Shown here piece after piece: positions 7,190 to 15,802 of a stretch of DNA of 26,465 bases. Source of the DNA: Chloroflexota bacterium (GTDB lineage Bacteria > Chloroflexota > Limnocylindria > Limnocylindrales > CSP1-4); assembly GCA_025935655.1 (NCBI GenBank), contig JAICUV010000012.1, positions 1 to 26,465 on the forward strand, written 5' to 3'. The translations under genes and the position numbers were made by a program. The notes under the pieces were generated by a model, which saw only the letters and a list, made by a program, of their open reading frames with translations, was not told the origin of the DNA and did no database searches. Numbering within the stretch: position 1 is the stretch's first letter; each line of letters starts with the position of its first letter.

Positions 7190-7542
7190 GCTCGCCAGCC
7201 CCGCTCGCGCGCGTGGGCCAGCGCCGCGCTGACGCGCCCCAGCTCGTCGGCGGCGGCCGCGATCCGGTCCGCGGCATCGGTCGTGTCGCCCGCCCGTGCC
7301 GACTCCTCGAGCGAGCGGGCGATCTCCGCGAGCGTCGTCGCGCCGACGTTCCGGCTGTTGCCCTTGAGCGTGTGCGCGTGCCGCCCGAGCGTCACCACGT
7401 CGCCGGCGGCGAGCGCCTCTGTCATGCCCGTGACCTGGTCCGGCGCGTCGGCGAGGTAGGCGTCCACGACCTCGCCCACGAACTCCGGGTCGTCCCCCAC
7501 CATGTCCAGCATGTCGGCGAGGGCGGCGGGATCCAGCGTCAT
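7186..7542 (-). CDS. Stand-alone HPt phosphotransfer protein
   Basis: HPt proteins carry phosphate on histidine between the receiver domain of a hybrid kinase and that of a final response regulator. This 118-residue protein is a single all-helical HPt domain. The phosphorylated residue is H57 in the signature HAHTLKGNSRNVGA (55-68), with K60 and G61 in the expected positions. The C-terminal half (about 70-112) is the alanine-rich helical pair that completes the four-helix bundle. The ATG at 7542 overlaps the TGA of the five-GAF kinase, and its own TGA overlaps the ATG of the cyclase regulator, both as ATGA. Position, size and motif make it the intermediate between the two hybrid kinases and the cyclase regulator. 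Confidence 0.92.
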   Translation of the reverse strand: MTLDPAALADMLDMVGDDPEFVGEVVDAYLADAPDQVTGMTEALAAGDVVTLGRHAHTLKGNSRNVGATTLAEIARSLEESARAGDTTDAADRIAAAADELGRVSAALAHARERGWRA

Positions 7543-10500
7543 TCGGCGGCTCCAGGGGACGTCGCCCGCAGCGCCTGGGCGAGCGCGTCGGGCCTGATGG
7601 GCTTGCTGAGATAGTCGTCCATGCCGGCCGCGATGCACATCTCGCGGTCGCCCTCCATCGCGTTCGCGGTCATCGCGATGATGCGGATGGGTCGGTCCGG
7701 CCAACGGCTGCGGATCCGTCGCGTCGCCTCGAGGCCGTCCATCTCCGGCATCTGGACGTCCATGAGCACGACGTCGAACACCCCTCCCTCGAGCGCGTCG
7801 AGGACCTCGAACCCGTTGCCCGCCACGGTGACGCCCTCGCTGTAGCCCATGCGCTCCAGGAGCTTGCGGGCCAGCTTCACGTTCACCGCGTTGTCCTCCG
7901 CGACGAGGATCCGCAGGGGGTGGTCGTCGCCCAGGCCGACGCCGCTGGGCGCGACGAACGGCGATCGGGCGGCGGGCCGGTCCGCGTCCGGCGCGAGCAC
8001 CGTCATCACGGCGTCGAGGAGCGCGGACGGCTTCACCGGCTTCGTGAGCTCCGCGGCCACGGCGTCCGTCCTGCGCTCGCGCGCGCCCACCGACGAGAGG
8101 ATGAGGACCGGGATCGCCGCCCGCCCGTCGGCGCCCGTGGCCTCGCGCAGCGCCTCGGCGAGCTCGACGCCGTCGAGCTCCGGCATGTGCATGTCGAGGA
8201 TCGCGAGGTCGAAGGACTCCCCCCCGCGGACCCACTCCAGCGCCTCCACGGGCGTTGCCGTGTCGCGGACGACCATGCCCCACCGGCTCACCTGGGCCCG
8301 GACGATCCGGCGGTTCGTCTCGTTGTCGTCGACGACGAGCACGCGGCAGCCCTCGAGGTCGACGGGGACGCGCGCGCCCGCGACCACGAACTCCGGCGCC
8401 TCGTCCGACCGGAGCACCAGGTGGAAGATCGCGCCCTCGCCCGCCACGCCCGTGCTCTCGGCCTCGAGCGAGCCGTCCATGAGCTCCGCGAGCCGGCGGC
8501 TGATCGCGAGGCCGAGGCCGGTGCCGCCGTAGCGCCGGCTGATCGACGCATCCACCTGGCTGAACGACTGGAACAGCCGGTCCATCCGGTAGGGCGGGAT
8601 GCCGATCCCCGTGTCCCGCACGTCGATCGTGATCTCCCAGCGATCCGCGCCGCCGCCCCGCCGGCGGTCGATCCGCCGGCCGCCGACGCGCAGCTCGACC
8701 TCGCCGCGATCGGTGAACTTGAGCGCGTTGGACAGGAGGTTGAGCGCGATCTGGCGCACCCGCCCGGCGTCGCCGACGAGCCCCGCCGGCAGGTCAGGGT
8801 CCACCGAGTAGATGAGCTCCACGCCCTTCGCCGCCGCCACCGGTGCGAGCAGGTCGAGCGCGCCCTCGATCGTCCGCCGCAGCTCGAACGGCTCCCGCTC
8901 CAGCTCCACCTTGCCGGCCTCGATCTTCGAGAAGTCGAGGATGTCGTTGATGACCGTGAGCAGCGCGTCCGCGGACGTCCGGATCGTGTCCGCGTAGTCC
9001 GCCTGCTCGGGGTCGAGCTTGGTCTCCGCGAGCAGCCCGCTCATGCCGATGATCGCGTTCATCGGCGTCCGGATCTCGTGGCTCATCGCGGCGAGGAACG
9101 TGGACTTCGCCTGGTTCGCCTCCTCGGCGGCGCGTCGGGCCTCGAGCGCGTCCTGGTAGAAGGTCGCGTTGTCCACGGCGATGGTCGCCTGTCGGGCGAG
9201 GCTCTGGAAGAAGCCGAGCTCCTGCTCCGTGAACGGGCCGGAGCGCATCGATCGCCAGACCGCGATCGCCCCGATGGGCCGGTCGCGCGCGATCATCGGC
9301 GCCACCATCAGGCGCTGCTCCTCGTCGGGCTCGGTCCCCGGGATGACGACGGTGCGGGAATCGGCCAGCACGTCGTTGACGAACTCCGCCTGCCGAGACT
9401 CGATCGCGCCGCCGATGATCCCCTCGCCGGGCACGATGGTGTCGGCCAGGATCTCGGCCGCCTCCGCGCCCCGGGCGGCGATGGCGCGATACGCCTCGCC
9501 CTCGCCATCGGCCAGGAACACGGCACTCGTGTCGCCCTCGAGCAGGTCCGCGATGCGGTCGATCATCCGGTCCAGCACCGCGCCGACGTCGAGCGTGGCG
9601 GAGATCTCGGCCGCCATGTCCGCGAGCGCCGACATCTCGTCGGCGCGGCGGCGCGTCTCCGCGATCAGCCGGGCCGTCTCGAGGGACACGCTGAGGCTCG
9701 CGGCAAGCGTCTGGAGGAGCGCCACGTCCGCGTTGCTGAACGCCTGCTCGCGATCGAGGTTCTGGACGGACACGACACCCGTCGCCTCCCCGCCGACGAC
9801 CAGGGGGGCCCACAGGGTGGACTTCGGCGCCTCGCCCTGGCGCACCGCCGGCTGCCCCAGCTCCGCGGCGCGCTCGGTCGCCCGCTCGTTGATGACGAGG
9901 GGCTCGCGGGTCTCCATGACGTGCTTGCGGATCCCGCGGTACGGGGTCGCGGCGTCCGCGAACCGGACCCCGCGCTCGATCGTGTACGGGAAGTGGAAGG
10001 CGCCCGCGTCCCGGTCCAGGATCCCGATGTCGAACACCTGGGCGTCGAACAGCTCCCCCAGCCGCTCGCCGACGAGCTCGCACATCGCGGCAATGTCGAT
10101 CTGCGCCGCGAGGCCCTGCTGGATCGTGGTGATGATCGCGAGCTGGGCGGCCCGCTCGTTGGTCTCGCGCAGCAGGCGTCGCGTCTCGTCGAACAGGCGG
10201 GCGTTCTCCAGGGCCACGCTGAGGCTCGCCGCGATCGTCGACAGCAGCCGGACGTCGCCGTCCGTGAACGCGTGCTCGCGGTCGAGGTTCTGGAGCGAGA
10301 TGACTCCGGTCGCCTCGTTGCCCACGAGGAGCGGGACCCACAGCGTCGAGAGCGGCACCTCGCCCTGGATGACCGTCACCTGGCCCAGGCGCGCGCCCCA
10401 GCCGGTCATGTCCTCGTTGATCAGCAGCGGCTGGGCGGTCTCCATGACGTGCTTCCGATAGCCGTACAGCGGGACCGGCTCGTCGGGGAAGCGCACGCCG

Positions 10501-11795
10501 CGCTCGATGGTGTAGGGAAAGTGGATGAGCCCGTCTGCCTTGTCGAGGATGCCGATGTCGAGGACCTGGGCGTCGAACAGGTCCCGCAGCCGGTCGCCGA
10601 CCAGGTCGTACATCGCCTGGATCTCGAGCTGGCTGGCGAGGCCCTGCTGGACCTCGTTGATGATCGCGAGCTCCGCGGCGCGCTCGTCGGTGTCGGTGAG
10701 CAGGCGCTTGGTCTGGTCGAACAGCCGCGCGTTGTTGAGCGCCACGCCCATCGAGGAGGCCACGGTGGCCAGGACCCGCTCCATCGCGTCGGTGAAGTGG
10801 TTCCGCTCCGGGCTCTCGAGTGCGAGCACGCCCAGCACCTCCTCGCCGACGAGGATGGGCACGCCCAGCCACGACTCGGCGTCGAGGCCCGAGGCGACGA
10901 CGCCGTACCGGACCAGCTCCTCGGCCGCGTCCAGGCGCAGCGGCGCCCTGCGCCGGATCACCTCGGAGGTCAGGCCCGGCCCGAGGGCGAACGGCGGCGT
11001 GGACACGCGCTTCCCCTCGTCCAGCTCGTAGGGAAACGACAGCATCGTCGTCGCGGAGTCGTAGAGCGCGATGAACATCGAGGTCGCGTGGAACTGCTCC
11101 CGGACGCGCTCGCCGACGAGCTCCACGATGGCGTCGAACTCGAGCTGCTGCGCGAGCGCCTTGCCGATCTCGTTGACGAGCGTCAGCTCCGCGGTCCGCT
11201 GGCGGGCATCGTCGAGGGCGCGGACGCGGGCGAGCGCGGCCGCGATGTGGCGGCCGACGATCGTCATCAGCTCGACGTCGGCCTCGCTGTAGCGCTGGTC
11301 CGACGTGTAGGTCTGGACGGCGAGCATGCCGATGGTGCGTCCCTCGACGATCAGCGGGACGCCGAGCCATGACGCCGCGTCCCCGACGAGGCCCAGCTGC
11401 TCGACCTCGCCATCGCGCACGAGCATCCGCAGGCGCTCCGACGTGACCAGCTGCGGGGCACCGGTCCGGAGGAGGTACGCGGTGATGCCACGCGCCTCTC
11501 CGGCTCCGAAACGCGACCATTCCCGCGGGTCCGGGATGTCCTCGTCGACCGTGTCGACGTAGTACGGGAAGTTGATCGCCTGCCGCTCGTCGTCGTAGAG
11601 GGCGACGTAGCAGTTGTCCGCGTACGTCAGCGTCTTGAGGATTCCGTGGACGATCGGGTAGAACGCGGCCAGGTCGTCGGCCCGGTTCGCGGCGTCGCCG
11701 ATGGCGACGAGCGCGCGCTGGATCCGGAGCTCCTGCTCGAGGGCGGCGGCGTCGGTGCTGGGCTGATCCACTGGTACGGCGGGCTCCCTGTTCAC
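7539..11795 (-). CDS. Hybrid histidine kinase, five GAF domains and two receiver domains
   Basis: This is a 1418-residue soluble sensor kinase with no membrane segment. Domains in order: five GAF domains at about 41-190, 215-357, 393-535, 566-708 and 735-880; HisKA with phosphorylated H906 in MSHEIRTPMN; ATPase domain with NLLSNALKF (1019-1027), DTGIGI (1061-1066) and GGTGLGLAI (1090-1098); receiver 1 with D1201 and K1252; receiver 2 with D1346 and K1398. GAF3 and GAF4 are a gap-free duplication with a 176-residue period, about two-thirds identical. GAF domains bind small ligands or cofactors; which ones cannot be told here. The GTG start at 11795 is chosen because it forms a GTGA overlap with the upstream kinase's stop, and upstream codons lack homology. 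From HisKA onward it closely resembles that neighbour. Confidence 0.93.
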   Translation of the reverse strand: MNREPAVPVDQPSTDAAALEQELRIQRALVAIGDAANRADDLAAFYPIVHGILKTLTYADNCYVALYDDERQAINFPYYVDTVDEDIPDPREWSRFGAGEARGITAYLLRTGAPQLVTSERLRMLVRDGEVEQLGLVGDAASWLGVPLIVEGRTIGMLAVQTYTSDQRYSEADVELMTIVGRHIAAALARVRALDDARQRTAELTLVNEIGKALAQQLEFDAIVELVGERVREQFHATSMFIALYDSATTMLSFPYELDEGKRVSTPPFALGPGLTSEVIRRRAPLRLDAAEELVRYGVVASGLDAESWLGVPILVGEEVLGVLALESPERNHFTDAMERVLATVASSMGVALNNARLFDQTKRLLTDTDERAAELAIINEVQQGLASQLEIQAMYDLVGDRLRDLFDAQVLDIGILDKADGLIHFPYTIERGVRFPDEPVPLYGYRKHVMETAQPLLINEDMTGWGARLGQVTVIQGEVPLSTLWVPLLVGNEATGVISLQNLDREHAFTDGDVRLLSTIAASLSVALENARLFDETRRLLRETNERAAQLAIITTIQQGLAAQIDIAAMCELVGERLGELFDAQVFDIGILDRDAGAFHFPYTIERGVRFADAATPYRGIRKHVMETREPLVINERATERAAELGQPAVRQGEAPKSTLWAPLVVGGEATGVVSVQNLDREQAFSNADVALLQTLAASLSVSLETARLIAETRRRADEMSALADMAAEISATLDVGAVLDRMIDRIADLLEGDTSAVFLADGEGEAYRAIAARGAEAAEILADTIVPGEGIIGGAIESRQAEFVNDVLADSRTVVIPGTEPDEEQRLMVAPMIARDRPIGAIAVWRSMRSGPFTEQELGFFQSLARQATIAVDNATFYQDALEARRAAEEANQAKSTFLAAMSHEIRTPMNAIIGMSGLLAETKLDPEQADYADTIRTSADALLTVINDILDFSKIEAGKVELEREPFELRRTIEGALDLLAPVAAAKGVELIYSVDPDLPAGLVGDAGRVRQIALNLLSNALKFTDRGEVELRVGGRRIDRRRGGGADRWEITIDVRDTGIGIPPYRMDRLFQSFSQVDASISRRYGGTGLGLAISRRLAELMDGSLEAESTGVAGEGAIFHLVLRSDEAPEFVVAGARVPVDLEGCRVLVVDDNETNRRIVRAQVSRWGMVVRDTATPVEALEWVRGGESFDLAILDMHMPELDGVELAEALREATGADGRAAIPVLILSSVGARERRTDAVAAELTKPVKPSALLDAVMTVLAPDADRPAARSPFVAPSGVGLGDDHPLRILVAEDNAVNVKLARKLLERMGYSEGVTVAGNGFEVLDALEGGVFDVVLMDVQMPEMDGLEATRRIRSRWPDRPIRIIAMTANAMEGDREMCIAAGMDDYLSKPIRPDALAQALRATSPGAAE

Positions 11796-14725
11796 GGCGC
11801 GGACTCGCCGGTCGGAGTGGCGGTGCTGCGCCTGACGGCGGTGGGCGTTGCCATGATGGCGGCAGCGAGCGCTTCGGGGCGGATCGGCTTGGACACGTAG
11901 TCGTCCATGCCGGCCTCGAGACACGCCTCGCGGTCGCCGGCCATCGCGTTCGCGGTCAGCCCGACGATCCGCAGCGGCCGGTCCGGCCACCGGGCGCGGA
12001 TCCGGCGGGTGGCCTCGAGGCCGTCGAGCGCGGGCATCTGGACGTCCATGAGCACGAGGTCGAAGGTATCGCCCTCGAGCGCGGCGAGCGCCTCGACGCC
12101 GTCACGCGCCAGCTCCGCCTCGTAGCCCATCTGGGCGAGGAGCCGCAGCGCCAGCTTCTGGTTCACCGCGTTGTCCTCGGCGACCAGGATCCGCAGGGGG
12201 TGACGATGGCCGAGCCCCGCATCGACCACCGGCGCAGGCGTGGTGGAGGCATCGCCGGTGACGGAGGTCCGGCCGGTGAGCACCGTCACCAGCGCGTCGT
12301 GGAGCGCGGACGGCTTGATCGGCTTCCCGAGCGACAGCGCCACGGCGGGCGTCGTCCCACGACGGCCGTACTCGGACAGGACGATGACCGGCGGCGGCTC
12401 GGGGAGCTCCTTGATCGCGTCAGCGAGCTCCAGGCCGTCCATCTCCGGCATCACGACGTCCAGGAGGGCGACATCGAAGCGCTCGCCTCGCCGGAGCCAC
12501 CCGAGGGCCTCGAGCGGCGAGCCCGTCTCGCGGTGGACCACGCCCCACGCCCCGAGGTGCGTGGCGAGGATCCGCCGGTGCGTCTCGTTGTCATCGACGA
12601 TGAGGGCTCGCCGCCCCGCGATCCCGCCCGGGACCGGGTCGTCCGGGCGGCGCTCCAGGGCCGGCGCGCGGTACGCGCAGAACACGAGGTGGAACCTGCT
12701 CCCCTCGCCGGGGACGCCGGTGCTCTCCGCGGTGAGCGAGCCGTCCATCAGCTCCGCCAGCCGCCGGCTGATCGCCAGTCCCAGGCCCGTGCCCCCGAAC
12801 CGGCGCGCGATCGTCGAGTCGGCCTGGCTGAACGACTCGAACAGCCGTCCGGCGCTGTCCGCGGAGATCCCGATGCCGGTGTCGCGGACGTCCACCGTGA
12901 GCTCCCAGCGCTCCGGCCCGGTGCCCGGGGTGTCCAGCCGCCGACCGCCGAGCGTCAGCACGACCTCGCCGGCGTCGGTGAACTTGACCGCGTTCGACAG
13001 CAGGTTGAGCAGGACCTGGCGCAGCCGGCCGGCGTCACCGACGAGCCGGTCGGGGAGCGCGGGATCGCCGCTGTAGGCGAGCTCGATGCCCTTCGCCGCG
13101 GCGCCCGGCGCCATGACGTCCAGCGCCCCCTCGACCACGTCGACCAGCGTGAACGGCGCCGCCTCGAGCTCGAGTCGCCCGGCCTCGATCTTCGAGAAGT
13201 CGAGGATGTCGTTGATGATCGTGAGCAGCGCGTCGCCCGACGTGCGGATCGTCTGCGCGAAGTCGCGCTGCTCCTCGTCGAGCGGCGTGCCCAGGAGCAG
13301 CCCGCTCATGCCGATGATCGCGTTCATCGGCGTCCGGATCTCGTGGCTCATCGCGGCGAGGAACGTCGACTTGGCCTGGTTGGCGGCGTCGGCCTCCTCG
13401 CGGGCCCGGAAGGCCTCCTGCTCGGCCTCGACCCGCTCGGTGACGACCTGCAGCACGCCGAGGATGAACTCGGGGGTCCCGTCGTCGTCCTTGACGACGA
13501 CCGAGCTGTCGCTGACCCAGATGGCACGCCCGTCGGCGGTGAGGATGCGGTACTCCTGCACCCATCGGTCCAGGCCGCGAGCCTGGATCTCCTCGAACTC
13601 GCGCCCGACCCGCTCCACGTCGTCCGGGTGGATCACCCGCTCCATGAAGGTCGGGTCGAGCCACGTCTCGACCGGGTAGCCGAACAGCCCCTCCGCCTGC
13701 GGGCTCACGTAGGTGGTATGGGACATGGTCCCGAGCTCGTCGATGTAGACGCTCATGGGCAGCGACTCGAGCAGCTGGCGGTAGCGTCGCTCCGCCTTGA
13801 CGCGCTCGGTCACGTCCTGCAGGAAGCCCAGGACGATCGGCCGGTCGGTCACGGGGTCCTGCACCTGGACGGCCCCGTCCACCACCCACACGATCCGGCC
13901 GTCGGCCGCGACGATCCGGTACTCCTGCGACCAGTGGTCGACGCCCGCCGCCGCGAACTCGTCCATCTCGCGTCGCACCCGGTCGCGGTCCGCCGGGTGG
14001 ACGATCCCGCTGAAGAACCCCGGCTCCCGCCACGCCTCGATCGGATAGCCGAACGCCCGCACGGCCTCCGGGCTCACGAACGAGTTCTCGAGCGCCGCGC
14101 CCGGCTCGTCGATGTAGATGGTGATCGGGACCGCGTCCACGAGCTGGCGATAGCGCTGCTCCGCCGCGCTCTGCGCCTCGAGCGCCGCCGCCGCCGCCAC
14201 GGCCTGCTCGGCGAGGGCCGCCTCGGCCGCCTTGAGCTCGGTCACGTCGAACATGACCCCGGCCTCGCTGACGATGCGCCCGTCGTCGTCCCGCGTGGCC
14301 ACGGCGCGATCCCGGAGCCAGACGATGCGGCCGTCGGGCCGGACGATCCGGTAGTCCGGGATGTCCGGCCCCGTGCCCGCCACCCAGGCGTCGTACAGCG
14401 AGAGGATCCGCTCGCGATCGTCGGGGTGGAGCATCTTCGCCCACAGGTCGGGATCGGCGACGTAGGCCTCGGCGGTGACGCCGAGGATGGTCTCGATCTG
14501 GGGGCTCACGTAGGTGGACCCGACGCCCGCGACGTCGACGTAGGTGACGGCCGGGACCTGCTCGACCATCGACTGGTAGCGGCGCTCCGTGTCGCCACGC
14601 GCCTCGAGGGCGGCGCGGAGCGCGGCCGTCGTCCGCCGCTGGCTGCGCAGGAACCACGCGGTGACGGCGAGCAGGACGGCCGCGACCAGTCCCAGGAGCG
14701 TGATCGCGAGGAGCTCGGGCGTCAT
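11792..14725 (-). CDS. Membrane-anchored PAS hybrid histidine kinase with two receiver domains
   Basis: This 977-residue kinase is the first gene of the phosphorelay operon. One membrane helix lies at about 5-26, with almost nothing outside, so sensing is probably cytoplasmic or within the membrane. Three PAS/PAC modules follow at about 45-165, 188-310 and 312-435, each with an HPDDxxR- or HPADRDR-like element and a YRI/DGR segment. Then come HisKA with H461 (MSHEIRTPMN), the ATPase domain with NLLSNAVKF (574-582), DTGIGI (615-620) and GGTGLGLAI (644-652), receiver 1 with D756 and K801, and receiver 2 with D894 and K946. It has no HPt of its own; a separate HPt gene lies two genes downstream. 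ATG 14725 is preferred to an in-frame TTG at 14749, because the membrane helix begins directly after it. No clear ribosome binding site is visible. Confidence 0.92.
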   Translation of the reverse strand: MTPELLAITLLGLVAAVLLAVTAWFLRSQRRTTAALRAALEARGDTERRYQSMVEQVPAVTYVDVAGVGSTYVSPQIETILGVTAEAYVADPDLWAKMLHPDDRERILSLYDAWVAGTGPDIPDYRIVRPDGRIVWLRDRAVATRDDDGRIVSEAGVMFDVTELKAAEAALAEQAVAAAAALEAQSAAEQRYRQLVDAVPITIYIDEPGAALENSFVSPEAVRAFGYPIEAWREPGFFSGIVHPADRDRVRREMDEFAAAGVDHWSQEYRIVAADGRIVWVVDGAVQVQDPVTDRPIVLGFLQDVTERVKAERRYRQLLESLPMSVYIDELGTMSHTTYVSPQAEGLFGYPVETWLDPTFMERVIHPDDVERVGREFEEIQARGLDRWVQEYRILTADGRAIWVSDSSVVVKDDDGTPEFILGVLQVVTERVEAEQEAFRAREEADAANQAKSTFLAAMSHEIRTPMNAIIGMSGLLLGTPLDEEQRDFAQTIRTSGDALLTIINDILDFSKIEAGRLELEAAPFTLVDVVEGALDVMAPGAAAKGIELAYSGDPALPDRLVGDAGRLRQVLLNLLSNAVKFTDAGEVVLTLGGRRLDTPGTGPERWELTVDVRDTGIGISADSAGRLFESFSQADSTIARRFGGTGLGLAISRRLAELMDGSLTAESTGVPGEGSRFHLVFCAYRAPALERRPDDPVPGGIAGRRALIVDDNETHRRILATHLGAWGVVHRETGSPLEALGWLRRGERFDVALLDVVMPEMDGLELADAIKELPEPPPVIVLSEYGRRGTTPAVALSLGKPIKPSALHDALVTVLTGRTSVTGDASTTPAPVVDAGLGHRHPLRILVAEDNAVNQKLALRLLAQMGYEAELARDGVEALAALEGDTFDLVLMDVQMPALDGLEATRRIRARWPDRPLRIVGLTANAMAGDREACLEAGMDDYVSKPIRPEALAAAIMATPTAVRRSTATPTGESAP

Positions 14726-14848
14726 CGACCGGGGAGACGCGAGGACCAAATCCGACCGGTTTGAGTGACGGGACGCACGCTCAACCCTCCAACACCCCGG
14801 CGGACAGCGTACGGGTTGGCCGGCCCGCGTGGGGCGTCGGCGATGCGA
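14726..14848. promoter_or_regulatory. Upstream region of the phosphorelay operon
   Basis: These 123 bp lie between the PAS kinase start and the stop of the next minus-strand gene and should hold the operon's promoter. An imperfect inverted repeat, TTGAG...CTCAA, lies between about 14762 and 14784, 36 bp or more upstream of the ATG, and could be an operator. I see no TANNNT box at leaderless spacing, unlike at other transcription-unit heads in the window. Confidence 0.25.
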
Positions 14849-15631
14849 CTAGTAGAGCCGCGTCGTGTCAGACGGGAACGTGAACGAGAACGCGGACGGC
14901 GGCAGGGGCGCGTCGGGGAGGTAGCTCGTGGTCAGGGCGTCGCGGGTGACGCGGCCCGCGATCGACTCCTCGAGCCGGAGGATCACGCCGTCCGCGCGGT
15001 CCACGGCGATCCGGATCGCGAAGTCCGGGCGGTCCGCGGTGACCTCGATGGTCCGCGGGTGGTCGCACTCGAGCACGATGCCCTCGCGGCCGGCGACGGT
15101 GGTCGACCCGACGATCCGGCAGTCGCCCGTGGCGAGGACGTTCTGGCAGTACCCGGCGGGGTGGATGAACAGGTCCGGCAGCGACTCCATCTGGAGCGCG
15201 GTCACCGGCGTGTAGACGCGCGAGGACCCGGGGAAGTCCGCGTCCAGGCCGCGGGGGCGCGGGCGGACCGGCCGCGTCGTGCCCACCTTGCGCGACGCCG
15301 TGTACTGGCGGACGGTCTCGCCGTCGCTGATCCACACGTCGTAGTTGACCTTCGCAGCGTCGTCGTCTGCGCCGGCGGCGGACAGGATCTTCGCCCTGCC
15401 GGGGTGCTCCAGCAGCACCTCGCTGGTCACGATCTCCTCGCCGCGCGTCCCGAACACGTGCTCCTCGATACGCATGCGCAGCGTCCGGAACCGCAGCTCC
15501 GCGTCGCGCATGAACGTGAACAGCTCCTCGACCGAGGGCAGCTCCTCGCGAAGGGCGACGACCTCGGGCGAGGCGATCCCGCCTGTGGGCACGGGGAGAG
15601 CGGCTGCGCGGTCCCAGGTTCGGGTGGACAT
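14849..15631 (-). CDS. LolA/RseB-like-fold protein, no signal peptide
   Basis: This 260-residue protein resembles proteins often labelled as LolA- or RseB-like in actinomycete-type genomes. The middle and end have a likely beta-strand series with motifs such as VWISDGETVRQY (99-110), HPAGYCQNVLATG (157-169), VLECDHPRTIEV (187-198) and a C-terminal PLPPSAFSFTFP (242-253). C162, C171 and C189 are present. There is no signal peptide, lipobox or membrane helix with this start, so it should be cytosolic, which is odd for the LolA/RseB fold. ATG 15631 is supported by a perfect TACAAT box seven bases upstream. In-frame codons further upstream would run into the cupredoxin remnant on the other strand. 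The function is unknown. Confidence 0.7.
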   Translation of the reverse strand: MSTRTWDRAAALPVPTGGIASPEVVALREELPSVEELFTFMRDAELRFRTLRMRIEEHVFGTRGEEIVTSEVLLEHPGRAKILSAAGADDDAAKVNYDVWISDGETVRQYTASRKVGTTRPVRPRPRGLDADFPGSSRVYTPVTALQMESLPDLFIHPAGYCQNVLATGDCRIVGSTTVAGREGIVLECDHPRTIEVTADRPDFAIRIAVDRADGVILRLEESIAGRVTRDALTTSYLPDAPLPPSAFSFTFPSDTTRLY

Positions 15632-15638
15632 CGCGGCG

Positions 15639-15644
15639 ATTGTA
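15639..15644 (-). promoter_or_regulatory. -10 box of leaderless promoter for LolA-like gene
   Basis: On the minus strand TACAAT is followed by seven bases and then the ATG at 15631. It is the clearest leaderless arrangement in the window. Confidence 0.6.
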
Positions 15645-15688
15645 GCCGGGCCGGCCGGGACCCGACACGTCCCACCGGGCGTCGGCAC

Positions 15689-15802
15689 CTGACCGGTGTC
15701 GCCCGTGTGGAGCTGTCCTTCGGGCCGCTCCCGGGCGGCCAGTACCAGTTCGTGTGCGAAGTGCACCCCAACATGACAGGCACGATTACCATCGCCGGGT
15801 GA
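15689..15802 (+). pseudogene. 3' remnant of a cupredoxin (blue copper) gene
   Basis: The last 37 codons before the TGA at 15800-15802 encode the C-terminal part of a plastocyanin-like domain: TGVARVEL, FGPLPGGQY, then the copper-ligand motif CEVHPNM (Cys, His, Met) and TGTITIAG. A full cupredoxin domain needs about 90-100 residues and a first histidine ligand upstream. That part is absent in all three plus-strand frames; the space is filled by the promoter and start of the LolA-like gene on the other strand. The frame stays open far upstream, but the encoded residues there show no cupredoxin likeness. The stub's stop overlaps the GTG of the next gene (GTGA at 15799-15802), as if both once formed an operon. 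Deletion or a misjoined assembly could explain it. Confidence 0.65.

Noticed and set aside
7920..11372. Long plus-strand open frame of 1150 codons antisense to the five-GAF kinase
   Set aside because: Third-position composition and Arg/Asp/Leu-rich translation show a shadow of the kinase gene, which has clear domains on the other strand.
14726..14749. TTG at 14749 as the start of the PAS kinase
   Set aside because: It would add eight residues with no family support and no ribosome binding site; the ATG at 14725 comes just before the membrane helix.
12200..14764. Plus-strand open frame of 854 codons antisense to the PAS kinase
   Set aside because: Same reasoning: no homology, low-complexity translation, and a fully supported gene on the opposite strand.
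15345..15692. Plus-strand 115-codon frame overlapping the LolA-like gene, considered as the missing cupredoxin N-terminus
   Set aside because: Its translation has no cupredoxin strand pattern or plausible histidine ligand region, and it ends at 15692 in a different frame without joining the cupredoxin stub.
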